64,000 bases of DNA from an uncultured Clostridia bacterium (GTDB lineage: Bacteria; Bacillota; Clostridia; Oscillospirales; Ruminococcaceae): contig CALXHI010000048.1 in NCBI GenBank assembly GCA_944388075.1, forward strand, positions 62,001-126,000. The letters are read 5' to 3'. Below are positions 8,816-18,988 of the stretch, piece after piece (position 1 is the stretch's first letter; every line of letters starts with the position of its first letter). A program made the translations under genes and the position numbers. Under the pieces are notes generated by a model. It was given only the letters and a program-made list of their open reading frames with translations, had not been told where the DNA came from and searched no databases.

Positions 8816-11039
8816 GGACATCCTCCATCGGTGTTGCAGCCGGAACACGGAGCATCGTTTCCAGACAGGAATACCGCACCGTCCGCTCTCGATTTCCGAC
8901 CATCTCTCGAAATTTCATCGGGCTTCCAATCACAATCAGCAGGTTTTTGGCACGTGTAACAGCCGTATACAGCAAGCTGCGGTAACTGAGCTTATCTGCG
9001 CCGTCGGGCAATACCAAAATCACAGCCTCATATTCGCTGCCCTGACTCTTATGTACAGTCACCGCATACGCCAGTTCGAGCAGGTCGAGCTGATCGGGTT
9101 TCAGAATGACCTTTCGTCCATCAAAATCAATGTAAATGCGGTGGGAATTGTGGTCAATCTGCTCAATCATACCGATATCGCCGTTGAAGATGCCGGTGCC
9201 ATGCTCGCCGTCCTTCGTCCATTCCATCTCATACTGGTTCTTGGTCTGCATGACTTTATCGCCCTCACGAAAGGTATAGAGCATGGTTTTCTCGGTAATT
9301 TTGCCGTATTGCGCCGGATTGACAGCCGCTTGCAATTCGGGATTGAGCTGCTCCACACCCAAAATGCCCTTGCGAGTCGGTGTGATGACCTGAATATCCC
9401 TCGCCGGCACATAGCCATAGCGGTTCGGCAGTCGCTTGCTATACAGTTCCAGCACCAACTGCTTGGCTTCATTGGCATTGCGTCGGTCAAAGAAAAAGAA
9501 ATCACTCGTGCGATCTCGCAGATCCGGCATATTGCCAGCTACAATTTGGTGTGCGCTGCGAACAATCATGCTCTCCTGCGCCTGTCGAAAAATTTCCGTC
9601 AGCCGTACCACCGGAATCCGCTCACAGGCGATGAGCGAATGCAGCAGATTGCCGGCTCCGACCGATGGCAGCTGCTCTTCATCGCCAACCAGCACCAACC
9701 GGCAGGAAATCCGCAAGGCTCTCAGCAACGCCTCGAACAGCAGCGTATCGACCATCGATACCTCATCGACAATGACCACATCGGCATTGATTGGCTCTTG
9801 CTCGTTGTGGTGAAAGGAAAGCTGGTCGTTTTCGTCAAACTCCACACCCAAGAGGCGGTGAATCGTTTTCGCCTCTCGACCGGTCAATTCCGTCATTCGC
9901 ATCGCCGCTCGTCCGGTCGGTGCTGCCAACTGCACCACACTGCCGGCTTGCTCACAAAGGCGAATCACCGCATTGAGTGCCGCTGTTTTTCCCGTGCCCG
10001 GTCCGCCCGTCAAAATCATAATACCACGGGAAAATGCACAGGCAATCGCCTGTTTCTGCAAATCGGCATAGGTTATGCCGGAGCGTTTCTCTTCCGCTTG
10101 AATGGCAGCTTTACAATCAAAATCCTCCTTAGGCGAAAATGCCAACATGACATCCATGCGTTCGGCAATGAAATCCTCTGCCCGATAATAGATGTCTGCA
10201 TAAACAAATACACCTTCTGCGGTTTCATAGGCAAAGAGCCTGCCCTCATCCAAACAGAATTGATACACCGACTGCAACACCTCTACCGGCTGTTCAAGCA
10301 ACTTCACTGATCTCTGCAAAAACACTTGGTATGGCAAACAGGTATGCCCATCCAAAGCCGCCGCTTGCAGCAGCCAACGCATACCTGCCGCCAAACGATT
10401 GGGATGCTCCGGCGATACTTCCAATGCCTTCGCAAGCTGTTCCGCCTTGCAAAAATCAAGATCCAGTCCCGGCAGACACAGCCGATACGGATTTTCCCTT
10501 ATCGCATCCCATGCCACCACGCCCCACCGCCGATAGGCACGCATTGCATAGGCAGGGGAAATATTGTGATCCTGCAATTTCTCCATGAGATTGCGCATGC
10601 CGAAAATTTCCTTGACCGCTGCGGCAATATCTTCACATTGCCGTGCCGAAATACCTTTAATACGGCTGAGCTTTTCGGGATGATGCTCCATGATTTCCAG
10701 CGTAAATTCCCCGAATTCCGCCACAATCCGCTGTGCCATTCGCTTGCGAATACCGGGAATGATGCCGCTTGCCAAATATCGCTCAATGTTAGCGGCTGTC
10801 GAGGGGAGGGTTCGCACACAGCTTTCCGCACGAAACTGCGTCCCATAACGAGGATGCGTGATATACGAGCCGGTCAGCTCCACTTCCTCACCCGGCTCGA
10901 GTGCGCCGATTTCTCCGACAATCGGCACGATGGCGTCCTGTGTTTCCAGTTCCGCAACCGTATATCCGTTCATTTCGTTGTAGAACAGAATCGACACGAC
11001 AGTTCCTGCAAGTGCTGTGCAGCTCTGTATTTCCGGCAT
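8787..11039 (-). CDS. recD2: ATP-dependent RecD2-type DNA helicase
   Basis: A 750-residue SF1B 5'-3' helicase of the RecD2 class, acting without RecBC. The N-terminal OB-like and helix-hairpin-helix region (about 1-200) is followed by the helicase core. Walker A is GGPGTGKT (about 345-352), Walker B is VVIVDEVSMVD, and the C-terminal UvrD_C_2 motif AYAVTVHKSQGSEYE is present. Length is typical. GAGGGAG lies just upstream of the ATG, and a promoter is predicted at 11098-11126. It heads an eight-gene operon ending at about 3800. Confidence 0.95.
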   Translation of the reverse strand: MPEIQSCTALAGTVVSILFYNEMNGYTVAELETQDAIVPIVGEIGALEPGEEVELTGSYITHPRYGTQFRAESCVRTLPSTAANIERYLASGIIPGIRKRMAQRIVAEFGEFTLEIMEHHPEKLSRIKGISARQCEDIAAAVKEIFGMRNLMEKLQDHNISPAYAMRAYRRWGVVAWDAIRENPYRLCLPGLDLDFCKAEQLAKALEVSPEHPNRLAAGMRWLLQAAALDGHTCLPYQVFLQRSVKLLEQPVEVLQSVYQFCLDEGRLFAYETAEGVFVYADIYYRAEDFIAERMDVMLAFSPKEDFDCKAAIQAEEKRSGITYADLQKQAIACAFSRGIMILTGGPGTGKTAALNAVIRLCEQAGSVVQLAAPTGRAAMRMTELTGREAKTIHRLLGVEFDENDQLSFHHNEQEPINADVVIVDEVSMVDTLLFEALLRALRISCRLVLVGDEEQLPSVGAGNLLHSLIACERIPVVRLTEIFRQAQESMIVRSAHQIVAGNMPDLRDRTSDFFFFDRRNANEAKQLVLELYSKRLPNRYGYVPARDIQVITPTRKGILGVEQLNPELQAAVNPAQYGKITEKTMLYTFREGDKVMQTKNQYEMEWTKDGEHGTGIFNGDIGMIEQIDHNSHRIYIDFDGRKVILKPDQLDLLELAYAVTVHKSQGSEYEAVILVLPDGADKLSYRSLLYTAVTRAKNLLIVIGSPMKFREMVGNRERTVRYSCLETMLRVPAATPMEDVHEPQDIAIA

Positions 11040-11097
11040 ATGGCTCCCTCCTCGATTCCATAATCAGCGTCCAAAACACAATACCACTTCATTTTAT

Positions 11098-11126
11098 ATT
11101 ATACCGTATTTTGCACAAAATTGCAA
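11098..11126 (-). promoter_or_regulatory. Predicted promoter of the recD2-to-coaD operon
   Basis: On the minus strand TTGCAA and TATAAT are separated by 17 bases, about 60 bases before recD2. With the divergent promoter at 11243-11271 it accounts for the 323-base gap 11040-11362; nothing else is evident there. Confidence 0.65.
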
Positions 11127-11242
11127 CCGTTTTCCACAGTCATTGTCCCCCAATCCGTGCTTTGTGAAATCCACCAAAAAATCAACGGAAAATTCGCCGG
11201 ATTCTTTGCATGCTCCTATGCCAAAATCCAAGCCGGAACCCC

Positions 11243-11271
11243 TTTACTTTTTAATGGGAATGTGGTATAAT
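11243..11271 (+). promoter_or_regulatory. Predicted promoter of parA-parB-guaB
   Basis: TTTACT and TATAAT are separated by 17 bases, with TGTGG before the -10 (extended -10). It lies about 90 bases before parA. Confidence 0.65.
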
Positions 11272-11362
11272 AATCAGTAATCACGAATCTGGCAAGGTGT
11301 ATGCTGTACCGCAGCAGCCGGAAACAACCTCTCCCTTGCAGAAAGGAATTCCACATATTCCT

Positions 11363-12172
11363 ATGGCAAAAATTATCGCAGTCGCCAATCAAAAGGGCGG
11401 CGTCGGCAAGTCAACCACCGTGGTCAGCCTTGCAGCCTATCTCGGAATGCGAGGCAAGAAAATCCTCTGCGTGGATGCCGATGCACAGGGCAATACCACA
11501 ACCGGTCTCGGCGTCATGAAACGCAATCTGGCATGTTCTTGCTATGAGGTGCTCATCGGCAAAGCCAAGATTCAGGAAGCCATTCAATCTACCGCATTTG
11601 AGAACATCGATCTCGTGCCTGCCGTATCGGCACTGGCCGGTGCGGAGATTGATCTGGTCGAATTGGACAACCGCATCAGCCGTTTGAAAATGCAGCTGAT
11701 GACCTGTCGGGACGGTTATGACTTCATCTTTATCGACTGTCCGCCGTCACTGAGCCTGATTACGCTCAACAGCTTAGTTGCCGCAGACAGTGTGCTAATC
11801 CCGATGACGGCAGAGTTTCTCTCCCTCGAAGGTCTGTCCCAGCTGTCCGAGACCATCAAGATTGTCAAGAACAAGTACAATCCCTCGCTGACGATCGAGG
11901 GCATCCTCTTTACGATGTTTGATGCCCGACTCAACCTCTCCGTACAGGTTGTCGCCGAGGTCGAGCGATTTTTCCCAAAGCAGGTGTTCCAAACCAAAAT
12001 CCCGAGAAATGTGCGGCTCTCCGAAGCACCCAGCCACGGAAAGCCTATTTTCTATTATGACCGTTCCTCGAAGGGCGCAGATGCCTATGAGCTGCTCGGA
12101 CATGAGCTTTTGGGCGAACCGCTGATACCGGCACCCAAGCCCCGGCATTCCTTCTTTGGCAGGAAATCGTAA
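11363..12172 (+). CDS. parA: Chromosome-partitioning ATPase ParA/Soj
   Basis: A deviant Walker ATPase that binds DNA and works with ParB/parS in origin segregation. The protein starts MAKIIAVANQKGGVGKSTT with the KGGVGKST Walker motif, followed by CVDADAQGNTT and FIDCPPSL; 269 residues is normal. I placed the start at MAKII by family comparison; an in-frame ATG 22 codons upstream (11297) has a short AAGG before it and cannot be excluded. parB follows after 87 bases. The parS-type sites in this window are about 37 kb away, near mnmG. Confidence 0.95.
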   Translation: MAKIIAVANQKGGVGKSTTVVSLAAYLGMRGKKILCVDADAQGNTTTGLGVMKRNLACSCYEVLIGKAKIQEAIQSTAFENIDLVPAVSALAGAEIDLVELDNRISRLKMQLMTCRDGYDFIFIDCPPSLSLITLNSLVAADSVLIPMTAEFLSLEGLSQLSETIKIVKNKYNPSLTIEGILFTMFDARLNLSVQVVAEVERFFPKQVFQTKIPRNVRLSEAPSHGKPIFYYDRSSKGADAYELLGHELLGEPLIPAPKPRHSFFGRKS

Positions 12173-12259
12173 AACAACACCAACTCGTTCCTTCACAGCA
12201 TATTCCATGCTGAGACCGATAAAGAACAACAACCAGAACAACAGAAAGTAGGCGATGCT

Positions 12260-13120
12260 ATGGCGAAAGGCGGATTGGGCAGCGGTCTTGGCTCTCTGTT
12301 TGAACAGAATGCCACGGATACGCAAGCCGTCCAAACACTCCATATTACGGAAATCGAGCAGAATCGCTCACAACCTCGCAAGAAATTCGATGACGACGCA
12401 TTGACAGAGCTTGCAGAATCTATTCAAGAACACGGCATCCTCCAGCCCCTCATCGTCCGTCCCGTCGGCGATCAACGCTATCAAATCGTTGCAGGAGAAC
12501 GGCGTTGGCGTGCTGCCAAACGCATTGGTCTGACCGAGGTGCCTGTTATCATCCGAGAACTTTCCGACAACGATGTGCTCCAGATAGCCCTAATCGAAAA
12601 CCTCCAACGAGAGGATCTCAATCCCATCGAGGAGGCAAACGGCTATTTGGCATTGATGGAGCAATCCGGCATGACACAGGAGGAGATCGCAAAAATTGTC
12701 GGGCGTTCCCGTCCGGCAGTTGCGAACAGTCTGCGCTTACTGAAATTGCCGATGCTCGTGCAAAATTACCTCGAAAAAGGTCAAATTACGGTCGGTCATG
12801 CCAAAGCACTTGCCGCCATTAAGGACGAAAAGCTGCTCCTCGAATGCGCCGCACGAGCCGCCGCGGATCGCATCACCGTTCGGGAAATCGAGCTGATTGC
12901 ACAGCGGCAATCCACAGCACCGCCCCCTCCCAAACCCAAATCACCCGATACCATCTACTATGAGGAAATGGAAATCAGCTTGAGCAATCTGCTCGGCAGA
13001 AAGGTTCAGGTTTCCTCCGGCAAGAAAAAAAGTACGCTGACGCTTGAATTTTACAGCAGAGAGGACTTACAGGCTCTTTGTCAGCTTTTGACCAATGAGC
13101 CAGGTGGAAAAGGAGAGTAA
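12260..13120 (+). CDS. parB: ParB/Spo0J parS-binding CTPase
   Basis: The 286-residue centromere-binding protein carries the ParB/Srx CTPase motifs PRKKFDDDAL and GERRWRAAKRIGL, then ENLQREDLNPIEEA and a helix-turn-helix around TQEEIAKIVGRSRPAVANSLRLL that reads parS. The C-terminal part is the dimerisation and linker region. It would load at the TGTTCCACGTGGAACA sites found at 49.7 and 52.4 kb. guaB starts 3 bases after its stop, making a parA-parB-guaB transcript likely. Confidence 0.95.
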   Translation: MAKGGLGSGLGSLFEQNATDTQAVQTLHITEIEQNRSQPRKKFDDDALTELAESIQEHGILQPLIVRPVGDQRYQIVAGERRWRAAKRIGLTEVPVIIRELSDNDVLQIALIENLQREDLNPIEEANGYLALMEQSGMTQEEIAKIVGRSRPAVANSLRLLKLPMLVQNYLEKGQITVGHAKALAAIKDEKLLLECAARAAADRITVREIELIAQRQSTAPPPPKPKSPDTIYYEEMEISLSNLLGRKVQVSSGKKKSTLTLEFYSREDLQALCQLLTNEPGGKGE

Positions 13121-14593
<1,473 letters not shown>

Positions 14594-14609
14594 TCGCTGT
14601 TGCCCACGT

Positions 14610-14638
14610 CCCGCCGGATATTTGCCGTATCCGGTGGG
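14610..14638 (+). terminator. Hairpin after guaB, weak T tract
   Basis: An 11-bp stem (14610-14620 with 14628-14638, one G-U pair) lies 17 bases after the guaB stop. No clear T run follows, so it may stabilise the 3' end rather than terminate. Confidence 0.5.
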
Positions 14639-14715
14639 ATGTGATATTTCATTAGCAAATGCCACAATTTTTAAGATAAATTTTTGTACGTTGCTACAAA
14701 GCTGCTGCTCAGGCA

Positions 14716-14744
14716 TTGACTCGCTTTTTGGATTGTGTTATAAT
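14716..14744 (+). promoter_or_regulatory. Predicted strong sigma-A promoter
   Basis: TTGACT and a perfect TATAAT, 17 bases apart with TGT before the -10, lie 55 bases before the PHP-like gene. Confidence 0.75.
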
Positions 14745-14798
14745 AAAAATGGTATATTGTTATTCTAAACAAATTCTGCTATAAAGGAGTCTCACAAT

Positions 14799-15545
14799 AT
14801 GAACTATTTTGCGGATATTTATCTCAATATTCTGCCCGATATGCCGATCGCCAATACCGAAGCCCTCTCCGAGCAGACCGTTCTTGCACGATTGCAAGAG
14901 TTGCGAACCAATCGTGTGAAAACGATTGCCGTTACACCGCACTATCAGCCGGCACAGGAAACGATCTCCGATTTTCTCGCCAAACGCCAACAGCATACCG
15001 AACAGGTCGAACGGCTCGCAGCAGAAGCCGGTGTGTCTTTGCGGATTTTACAAGGTGCGGTCGTTGATTTTACGGATTGCATTTCGCTAACCAAGTCCCT
15101 ACCGCAGCTTGCCATCGAACAAACCGAATATCTTTTGGTCAATCTTTCGCCGCAAATCGTCGCCGACCACGCCTTTTTCGATACGCTCAATCGCATTCAA
15201 ATTCTCAGTCGGCTCTGCCTGATTGTGGTCGATATCGATCAGCGGTTCGATGTGCTGTCGCTCTCGGACTGTATCGCCCTGCATCACGCCGGTCTGCTCC
15301 TGCAAATCTCCGCATCGGGCTTGCTCGACTCCAATACCCGCAAACAATCACTCTATCTGCTTGCCAATCGTTATGCGCAATTTGTCGCAACGGGTGCACG
15401 TCCTGCCGATGCGCCGCTCTGTCTGCTCGATGCCATGCGGGCTTTGCAGCGCAATCTCCCTGCGGAACTCTATCGCCGTATTAAAAACAATTCTGGCATT
15501 TTGCTCTCCACCAATGCCTCGCCAACCGAATTTTTCAACGGCTGA
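14799..15545 (+). CDS. CpsB/YwqE-like PHP protein lacking its metal ligands
   Basis: The 248-residue protein follows the layout of CpsB/YwqE, manganese-dependent protein tyrosine phosphatases of the PHP fold that regulate capsule export. Block by block it matches that family: ILPDM at the start, KTIAVTPHY, LQGAVVDF, TEYLLVNLSP, LLLQISASGLL, AQFVATGARP. The residues that bind metal are replaced: the family DIHxH is DIYLN, HPER is DIDQR and SDAH is TGAR. I infer a pseudoenzyme, perhaps a binding or scaffold protein. It is monocistronic, with its own promoter. A ribosome site AAAGGAG precedes the ATG. Alternative: a divergent enzyme using another centre. Confidence 0.7.
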   Translation: MNYFADIYLNILPDMPIANTEALSEQTVLARLQELRTNRVKTIAVTPHYQPAQETISDFLAKRQQHTEQVERLAAEAGVSLRILQGAVVDFTDCISLTKSLPQLAIEQTEYLLVNLSPQIVADHAFFDTLNRIQILSRLCLIVVDIDQRFDVLSLSDCIALHHAGLLLQISASGLLDSNTRKQSLYLLANRYAQFVATGARPADAPLCLLDAMRALQRNLPAELYRRIKNNSGILLSTNASPTEFFNG

Positions 15546-15588
15546 GCCATTTTATACCACAGATATCCGCTTTTTCCATAAAAAGTAC

Positions 15589-15617
15589 TTGACAAAATAC
15601 AAAGTCTGTGGTATAAT
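15589..15617 (+). promoter_or_regulatory. Predicted promoter of tRNA-Leu
   Basis: Perfect TTGACA and TATAAT, 17 bases apart with TGTGG before the -10, end 10 bases before the tRNA. Confidence 0.85.
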
Positions 15618-15627
15618 AAATTGGTAA

Positions 15628-15714
15628 GCCGATGTGATGGAATTGGCAGACGTGATGGACTCAAAATCCATTCCTGGCAACAGGGTGCGGGTTCAAGTCC
15701 CGCCATCGGCACCA
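15628..15714 (+). tRNA. tRNA-Leu (anticodon CAA)
   Basis: The 87-base gene has acceptor arms GCCGATG and CATCGGC, a long variable arm as expected for leucine, anticodon loop CTCAAAA and T arm GCGGGTTCAAGTCCCGC. The 3' CCA is encoded. It reads UUG codons. Confidence 0.95.
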
Positions 15715-15720
15715 TACGAA

Positions 15721-15755
15721 AGCCTCTTTGATCTGCCAAGATAAAGAGGCTTTTT
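15721..15755 (+). terminator. Terminator after tRNA-Leu
   Basis: A 9-bp stem (15721-15729 with 15743-15751) is followed by TTTTT. Readthrough would be needed to reach the small gene at 15781. Confidence 0.85.
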
Positions 15756-15780
15756 GCTTATCTGAGAACGGAGAACGCAT

Positions 15781-15930
15781 ATGGCAAAAAAAACAAAAAA
15801 ACACCAGCCCAATCGGAGCAGAACCGCAAATGCACCGCACCCAAAGCAGAAAAGTATGGCATTGCGTATCATCATCCTTTCCATTGCCATCGTCATGCTG
15901 CTGGGCATTATTCTGCTGCCGTTAATTTGA
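15781..15930 (+). CDS. Small single-pass membrane protein, 49 residues
   Basis: A short gene with a plausible ribosome site (GGAG, 8 bases before the ATG). Residues 1-24 are very basic and polar (MAKKTKKHQPNRSRTANA...), and residues about 27-49 are one hydrophobic segment (ALRIIILSIAIVMLLGIILL) ending at the stop. This predicts an N-in, C-out tail-anchored peptide. It lies between the tRNA-Leu terminator and radA. No family is recognised. Small basic-TM peptides of this sort occur as regulators of membrane complexes, but no role can be assigned. Confidence 0.6.
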   Translation: MAKKTKKHQPNRSRTANAPHPKQKSMALRIIILSIAIVMLLGIILLPLI

Positions 15931-15934
15931 ACCG

Positions 15935-15973
15935 AACACCGCACAAAGCCATCGATCCACTTTGTGCGGTGTT
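15935..15973. repeat. Dispersed palindromic repeat, copy 3 (short form)
   Basis: Perfect 14-bp arms AACACCGCACAAAG (15935-15948) and CTTTGTGCGGTGTT (15960-15973), identical in core to the other copies. It lies between the small membrane gene and radA. Confidence 0.75.
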
Positions 15974-16012
15974 GTCGAATCATCGAAAACCATCATACAG
16001 TCAGGAGGCAGT

Positions 16013-17389
16013 ATGGCAAAAACAAAAACACGCTATGAATGCTCCGCCTGCGGTGCGGAATATCCGAAGTGGAACGGTCGCTGCACAGCCTGCGGTGCAT
16101 GGAATACCATCGAAGAACAGCTGCCGATGCCCTCTGCGCCTGCTGCGGGCAGTCCTCGCCGTGCCGCAGACTATACCGCACAAATTCGTGAGCTTGCCGA
16201 CATCGGCACAAACGAAGATATCCGCTATGACACCGGTATGAGCGAACTCAATCGTGTCTTGGGCGGGGGGCTGGTCAGGGGTTCGGTGGTATTGCTCGGC
16301 GGCGAGCCGGGGATCGGTAAAAGTACGCTGCTGCTGCAAATTTGTCAATATCTGGGCGAAAATCACTCGGTGCTTTATGTATCAGGAGAGGAATCCGCAC
16401 GGCAAATTAAGCTCCGTGCCCAACGCTTGGAGGTCGATACCGAGAATCTCTATATCCTCACGCTGACCGATGCCGAAGCCGTCTGCGATACCATTCTCTC
16501 GACAGAACCGGATATCGTCATCGTTGACTCCATCCAGACCATGCACCTGCCCGCACTCAATTCCGGTGCCGGCTCTGTGCCGCAGGTACGGGAATGCACA
16601 AACCTGTTCCTGCATACCGCAAAGTCCAAGGAAATCCCGATTCTGCTGGTCGGACATGTGACGAAGGAAGGCGCAATTGCCGGTCCGAAGGTCATGGAGC
16701 ATATCGTCGATGCCGTGTTAATTTTCGAGGGTGACCGTTACCAAAGCTGCCGCATTCTGCGTGCGGTCAAGAACCGGTTCGGCTCGACCAACGAAATCGG
16801 CGTGTTCGAGATGGTGGACAAGGGGCTGCGAGAGGTTGAAAACCCGTCCGCCATGCTGCTGGAGGGTCGACCCATCGGCGTTTCGGGCACCTGCGTCTGC
16901 TGTATGATGGAAGGCAGCCGCCCGATTCTGGCTGAAATTCAGGCGCTCGTTTCCAAGAGCACCTTGTCTGCACCTCGCCGCACCGCAACCGGCTTCGATT
17001 ATAACAGAATGTATATTTTGCTTGCCGTCCTCGAAAAGCGTCTGGGACTGTTTTTCGGTGCGCTGGATGTCTATCTGAATATTGTCGGCGGCTTCCGGCT
17101 CGATGAACCGGCTGGTGATTTGGCAGTCGCACTGGCACTCTACTCCTCCCTCATGGACAAGCCCATCGGCGAAACCGTATTGGCGTTCGGTGAGGTCGGT
17201 TTGGGCGGTGAGGTGCGTGCCGTCTCCAATCCGACACAGCGCATTCAGGAAGCGGAACGCCTCGGCTTTACGATGTGCATTCTCTCAAAACAAACCTTGC
17301 GCACCCTCCAAACCGATCGCTATTCCATCCGTTTGGCAGGTGTTTCCAATCTTCGGGAAGCCTTCCGCATTCTCGAAAACGGCATATAA
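16013..17389 (+). CDS. radA: DNA repair protein RadA (Sms)
   Basis: A RecA-like, DnaB-type branch-migration helicase acting in recombination. The 458-residue protein begins with a zinc finger (Cys 10, 13, 24, 27), followed by Walker A GGEPGIGKST, the RadA signature VKNRFGSTNE and a C-terminal Lon-protease-like domain (from about 330). The ATG at 16013 has AGGAGG four bases upstream, better than the in-frame ATG 17 codons earlier. A bidirectional terminator follows. Confidence 0.95.
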   Translation: MAKTKTRYECSACGAEYPKWNGRCTACGAWNTIEEQLPMPSAPAAGSPRRAADYTAQIRELADIGTNEDIRYDTGMSELNRVLGGGLVRGSVVLLGGEPGIGKSTLLLQICQYLGENHSVLYVSGEESARQIKLRAQRLEVDTENLYILTLTDAEAVCDTILSTEPDIVIVDSIQTMHLPALNSGAGSVPQVRECTNLFLHTAKSKEIPILLVGHVTKEGAIAGPKVMEHIVDAVLIFEGDRYQSCRILRAVKNRFGSTNEIGVFEMVDKGLREVENPSAMLLEGRPIGVSGTCVCCMMEGSRPILAEIQALVSKSTLSAPRRTATGFDYNRMYILLAVLEKRLGLFFGALDVYLNIVGGFRLDEPAGDLAVALALYSSLMDKPIGETVLAFGEVGLGGEVRAVSNPTQRIQEAERLGFTMCILSKQTLRTLQTDRYSIRLAGVSNLREAFRILENGI

Positions 17390-17393
17390 CACC

Positions 17394-17425
17394 AAAACCT
17401 CCCATGGATATCCATAGGAGGTTTT
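17394..17425. terminator. Bidirectional terminator between radA and mreB
   Basis: A nearly perfect palindrome (AAAACCTCC with GGAGGTTTT, inner ATGGAT/ATCCAT) with T runs on both strands separates two converging genes. Confidence 0.9.
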
Positions 17426-17442
17426 TTCGCATTTGCTGCATT

Positions 17443-18471
17443 TTATTGTCCACTTTCGTAATAGCGAACTTCCTCGTCAAGCAAATCCTCATAGCGGTCA
17501 TAATGCGTCATAATCGTGCCGATGCCCTCGGCAACACAGTCGAGCGGATACTCTGCCACATAAACCGGCATACCGGTTTCCCGGTTGACCAGCTTGTCAA
17601 GTCCCCGCAAAAGTGCGCCGCCACCAGTCAGCGTGATGCCCTGCTCGAGCACATCTGCCGACAACTCCGGTGGTGTATTCGCCAAGGTTTCCCGAATCGC
17701 CGTCAGCACTTGCTTCAGCGGATCTGCCATCGCTTCCCGAATCTCCGCAGATGAAACCGTAATGTTTTCCGGCAATCCATTGAGCTGATTGCGTCCCCGA
17801 ATCTCCATCGTACTCTCATGCACATCGGGAAATGCCGAACCGATTTCGAGTTTAATGGTTTCTGCCGTACGCTCGCCAATCAACAGATTGTATTTTTTTC
17901 GGATGTAGTTGACGATCGCCTGATCGAGTGCATCGCCTGCCACACGCACCGAGCGGAACGATACCACGCCATTCATTGAGATGACCGCAATATCACTCGT
18001 GCCGCCGCCGATATCCACCACCATCGTACCGGCAGGCTCATCGATCGTCAAGCCTGCACCCAATGCCGCCGCAACCGGTGCGGACACCAAATGCACGGGC
18101 CGTGCGCCTGCTTTTTCGGCTGCTTCCTTGACGGCTCGGCGCTCCAATGGCGTAATCCCGGACGGAATGCTGATCACGACATGTGCGGTCGTCAGCAGCG
18201 TGCCTTTCAGAGCCTTGCGGATGAATTCCTGAATCATCGCCGCAGCAACATCAAAATCCGCAATCACACCGTTCTGCATCGGCGAAACAGCGACGATCGA
18301 ACCCGGTGTTCTGCCGATGATTTCTTTTGCGTCCTTGCCGACCGAACAAGCCTCATCGGTTTTGGTATTGATCGCCACCACGGACGGCTCCCGCAAGATA
18401 ATACCTTTTCCACGCACATAAACGACCGTATTGGCCGTTCCCAAATCGATCCCTACATATCTGGTAAACAT
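17443..18471 (-). CDS. mreB: Rod-shape-determining actin homologue MreB
   Basis: 342-residue bacterial actin forming membrane-bound filaments that direct the elongasome. Motifs: phosphate 1 GIDLGTANTVVYV, phosphate 2 VDIGGGTSDIAVISMNG, adenosine loop LTGGGALLRGL. The start at 18471 (MFTRYVGIDLG) fits the family and has AAAGGAG upstream; the frame remains open for 42 more codons without support. It is monocistronic with no mreC/mreD and is distinct from the paralogue at 6605-7600. Confidence 0.93.
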   Translation of the reverse strand: MFTRYVGIDLGTANTVVYVRGKGIILREPSVVAINTKTDEACSVGKDAKEIIGRTPGSIVAVSPMQNGVIADFDVAAAMIQEFIRKALKGTLLTTAHVVISIPSGITPLERRAVKEAAEKAGARPVHLVSAPVAAALGAGLTIDEPAGTMVVDIGGGTSDIAVISMNGVVSFRSVRVAGDALDQAIVNYIRKKYNLLIGERTAETIKLEIGSAFPDVHESTMEIRGRNQLNGLPENITVSSAEIREAMADPLKQVLTAIRETLANTPPELSADVLEQGITLTGGGALLRGLDKLVNRETGMPVYVAEYPLDCVAEGIGTIMTHYDRYEDLLDEEVRYYESGQ

Positions 18472-18652
18472 CGGAATCTGCTCCTTTGCCTTCAATCTTT
18501 GTTCTGAATTTTTGGCTTCATTGCCGCCGATTTGGCTGCAATCTCCACCCCAATTCGCATACGGCAATCTTTTTATATCTCTGTTCAGAATGCCCATCGC
18601 AATATCATACCAAATGCGAATTTACATTTTCTATGGTATCTACTGTATTTTC

Positions 18653-18681
18653 ATTGTACCACAAAACACGATTGCATACAA
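18653..18681 (-). promoter_or_regulatory. Predicted promoter of mreB
   Basis: Minus-strand TTGTAT and TACAAT are 17 bases apart, with TGTGG before the -10, about 180 bases before mreB. Confidence 0.5.
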
Positions 18682-18875
18682 TCCTTTTTTTTACCCGAAT
18701 ACAAATTCTACGATTTGACCAAATTCGACCTATTATTTTCTGTATTTTGCACAGCTGCTTTTCTATACAAGCTTGTGCATCGTCCGGAACACATAACGAT
18801 TCCATGTTACGTTCCGTGAATGTGCACAAATTCGCATATTATTTTTCGGGAAAATGGAGAAAATCAGAAAGATGC

Positions 18876-18904
18876 TTGCAGGATGTCGGCAGCTGTGTTA
18901 TAAT
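18876..18904 (+). promoter_or_regulatory. Predicted promoter of the EF-G paralogue
   Basis: TTGCAG and perfect TATAAT are 17 bases apart with TGT before the -10; the transcript leader would be about 80 bases. Confidence 0.7.
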
Positions 18905-18988
18905 GGTACATATATTTTAGCTGCTCCCTGCACAAATCTTGTCCACTTTCTGTGCATTCTTTGCGGCTGTTTGTAAGGAGAGGAAATC

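Larger units (their letters stand above)
18472..18988. other. Intergenic region between mreB and the EF-G paralogue
   Basis: This 517-base gap is more AT-rich than its surroundings and holds two divergent promoters (18653-18681 minus, 18876-18904 plus). The mreB transcript would have a leader of about 180 bases. Short open frames inside it have no ribosome site and no recognisable product. I see no RNA element I can name. Confidence 0.6.

Noticed and set aside
18605..18829. 74-codon minus-strand frame between mreB and the EF-G paralogue
   Set aside because: It overlaps the predicted mreB promoter and has no ribosome site or recognisable domain.
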